Shown here one piece after another: positions 6,841-7,532 of a stretch of DNA of 7,532 nt. Every line of letters begins with the position of its first letter. Position 1 is the stretch's first letter. The notes beneath the pieces are model-generated. The model was not told the origin of the DNA, ran no database searches, and saw only the letters and a program-made list of their open reading frames with translations. Where the stretch lies: contig JAHEHQ010000121.1 of the NCBI GenBank assembly GCA_024644505.1, positions 1 to 7,532 of the forward strand. The letters run 5' to 3'. Position numbers and translations under genes: made by a program. Source of the DNA: Gammaproteobacteria bacterium. GTDB lineage: Bacteria > Pseudomonadota > Gammaproteobacteria > Chromatiales > Chromatiaceae.

Positions 6841-6843
6841 CAG

Positions 6844-7296
6844 ATGATCGAGCAGATAGTCTCCGGTGGCCAGACCGGGGTTGACCGTGGTGCGCTGGAT
6901 GCGGCCTTGGAATGTGGTCGGCCCTGTAGAGGCTGGTGCCCCAGGGGGCGGCGGGCGGAAGACGGGATCATCGCGGTCAGATATCCCCTGAAGGAAACTG
7001 ACAGCAGTGACTACCGGCAGAGAACAGAGTGGAACGTTCGGGATTCAGACGGCACGCTGATTCTTCATAAGGGTCCGCTGGAAGGGGGAACAGCGCTTAC
7101 CGGAAAACTTGCAGCAAACTATGGCCGACCCTGTCTGACGGTGGAACTGGGTGGGGATGAGGACATGGGGCCGGTTCTGCAGTGGTTGGAGGCGAATAAT
7201 ATCCGGGTTTTGAACGTGGCCGGTCCCAGAGAATCGAAGAATCCCGGCATCACCCGTATTGCAGCCCGTTATGTGGCGAGGTTGTTGAAGGGCTGA
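6844..7296 (+). CDS. Putative molybdenum carrier-like protein (YpsA/SLOG-type Rossmann fold)
   Basis: A small complete protein of 150 residues with no signal peptide or membrane segment, presumably cytoplasmic. The N-terminal glycine-rich motif SGGQTGVDRGALDAAL (7-22) and the block GWCPRGRRAEDG (30-41) are hallmarks of the family called 'putative molybdenum carrier' (MoCo_carrier), placed in the SLOG superfamily of nucleotide-ligand-binding Rossmann folds. QRTEWNVRDSDGTLIL (59-74), GPLEGGTALT (77-86) and NPGI (133-136) complete the pattern. Cysteines 24, 28 and 32 are clustered near the presumed ligand site. The family name reflects structural annotation; I know of no demonstrated molybdenum transport, so that role should not be assumed. 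The start is fixed by the N-terminal position of the SGGQTG motif, though no ribosome binding site is apparent. The 13-base gap to the patatin gene suggests co-transcription and translational coupling. Confidence 0.88.
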   Translation: MIEQIVSGGQTGVDRGALDAALECGRPCRGWCPRGRRAEDGIIAVRYPLKETDSSDYRQRTEWNVRDSDGTLILHKGPLEGGTALTGKLAANYGRPCLTVELGGDEDMGPVLQWLEANNIRVLNVAGPRESKNPGITRIAARYVARLLKG

Positions 7297-7303
7297 TTAA
7301 GGA

Positions 7304-7532
7304 TTAATTCAAGGCGGTTTTGTCCCGCAGTAACTGGTCAAGCGGCACCGGGTGTCCCACAGCGTAACCCTGTGCGAAGTCGACCTTGAGCTTGCGTAGC
7401 GCATTCAGTATTGCTTCGTTTTCAACGAATTCCGCAATCACTTTCTTGCCCATGAAGTGTGCAATTTCGGTCACCGACTTGACCATGGTGTAACTGGGTT
7501 TCTGTTCCAGCATATCTGTTACGAATACGCCA
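7304..7532 (-). CDS. EAL-domain protein, C-terminal end (cut by window edge)
   Basis: The minus strand reads open from the right edge to TAA at 7306-7304, giving the last 75 residues of a larger protein. The segment starting GVFVTDMLEQKPSYTMVKSV, followed by IAHFMGKKVIAEFVENE and VDFAQGYAVGHPVPLDQLL, is the C-terminal part of an EAL cyclic-di-GMP phosphodiesterase domain. The IAEFVE motif and the AQGY loop are intact. An internal ATG (7513-7511) is not the real start, because conserved EAL sequence continues upstream of it through the edge. Catalytic residues nearer the N-terminus, and any GGDEF or sensor domains, are outside the window, so activity cannot be judged. It converges on the molybdenum-carrier-like gene, with seven bases between stops. 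Confidence 0.93.
   Translation of the reverse strand, partial: GVFVTDMLEQKPSYTMVKSVTEIAHFMGKKVIAEFVENEAILNALRKLKVDFAQGYAVGHPVPLDQLLRDKTALN

Noticed and set aside
7304..7513. Stand-alone 69-residue minus-strand gene starting at the ATG at 7513
   Set aside because: Conserved EAL-domain sequence continues in frame upstream of that ATG to the window edge, so it is the tail of a larger gene.

Overview
This window reads as an ordinary chromosomal stretch of a proteobacterium, most likely a gammaproteobacterium. The main reason is the partial valyl-tRNA synthetase at the left end, which from memory tracks the E. coli enzyme almost residue by residue. The set of metabolic and signalling genes, the Shine-Dalgarno use and the moderately high GC fit that. 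No lineage below class can be supported. I see no tRNA, rRNA, CRISPR array, insertion sequence or prophage gene.

Layout: positions 1-628 hold the 5' part of valS on the minus strand, running off the left edge. A 147-base divergent spacer carries a minus-strand TATAAT box for valS and small dyads in front of ppdK. ppdK (776-3556, plus) encodes a complete pyruvate, phosphate dikinase with its catalytic His and Cys, and ends at a strong intrinsic terminator (3581-3612). After a second promoter region, 3715-5850 encodes a 711-residue fusion of a membrane VTT (TVP38/TMEM64/DedA-like) domain to a mercuric-reductase-like FAD disulfide oxidoreductase. A 110-base gap follows, with no terminator seen. 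Then come a patatin-like phospholipase (5961-6830) and, 13 bases later, a small Rossmann/SLOG-type protein of the 'putative molybdenum carrier' family (6844-7296). The right edge (7304 onward, minus) is the 3' end of an EAL-domain gene, convergent with only 7 bases between stop codons.

Functionally the left half is central metabolism and translation: aminoacylation of tRNA-Val and pyruvate/PEP interconversion. The right half has a membrane theme: a redox-linked VTT membrane protein, then a predicted cytoplasmic lipid acyl hydrolase coupled to a putative ligand-binding SLOG-family protein. The EAL gene implies cyclic-di-GMP signalling nearby but is not on the same transcript. The most unusual items are the VTT-oxidoreductase fusion and the patatin/SLOG pair. 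The fusion is a known architecture whose function I do not know to be established. No feature here clearly demonstrates a new system.
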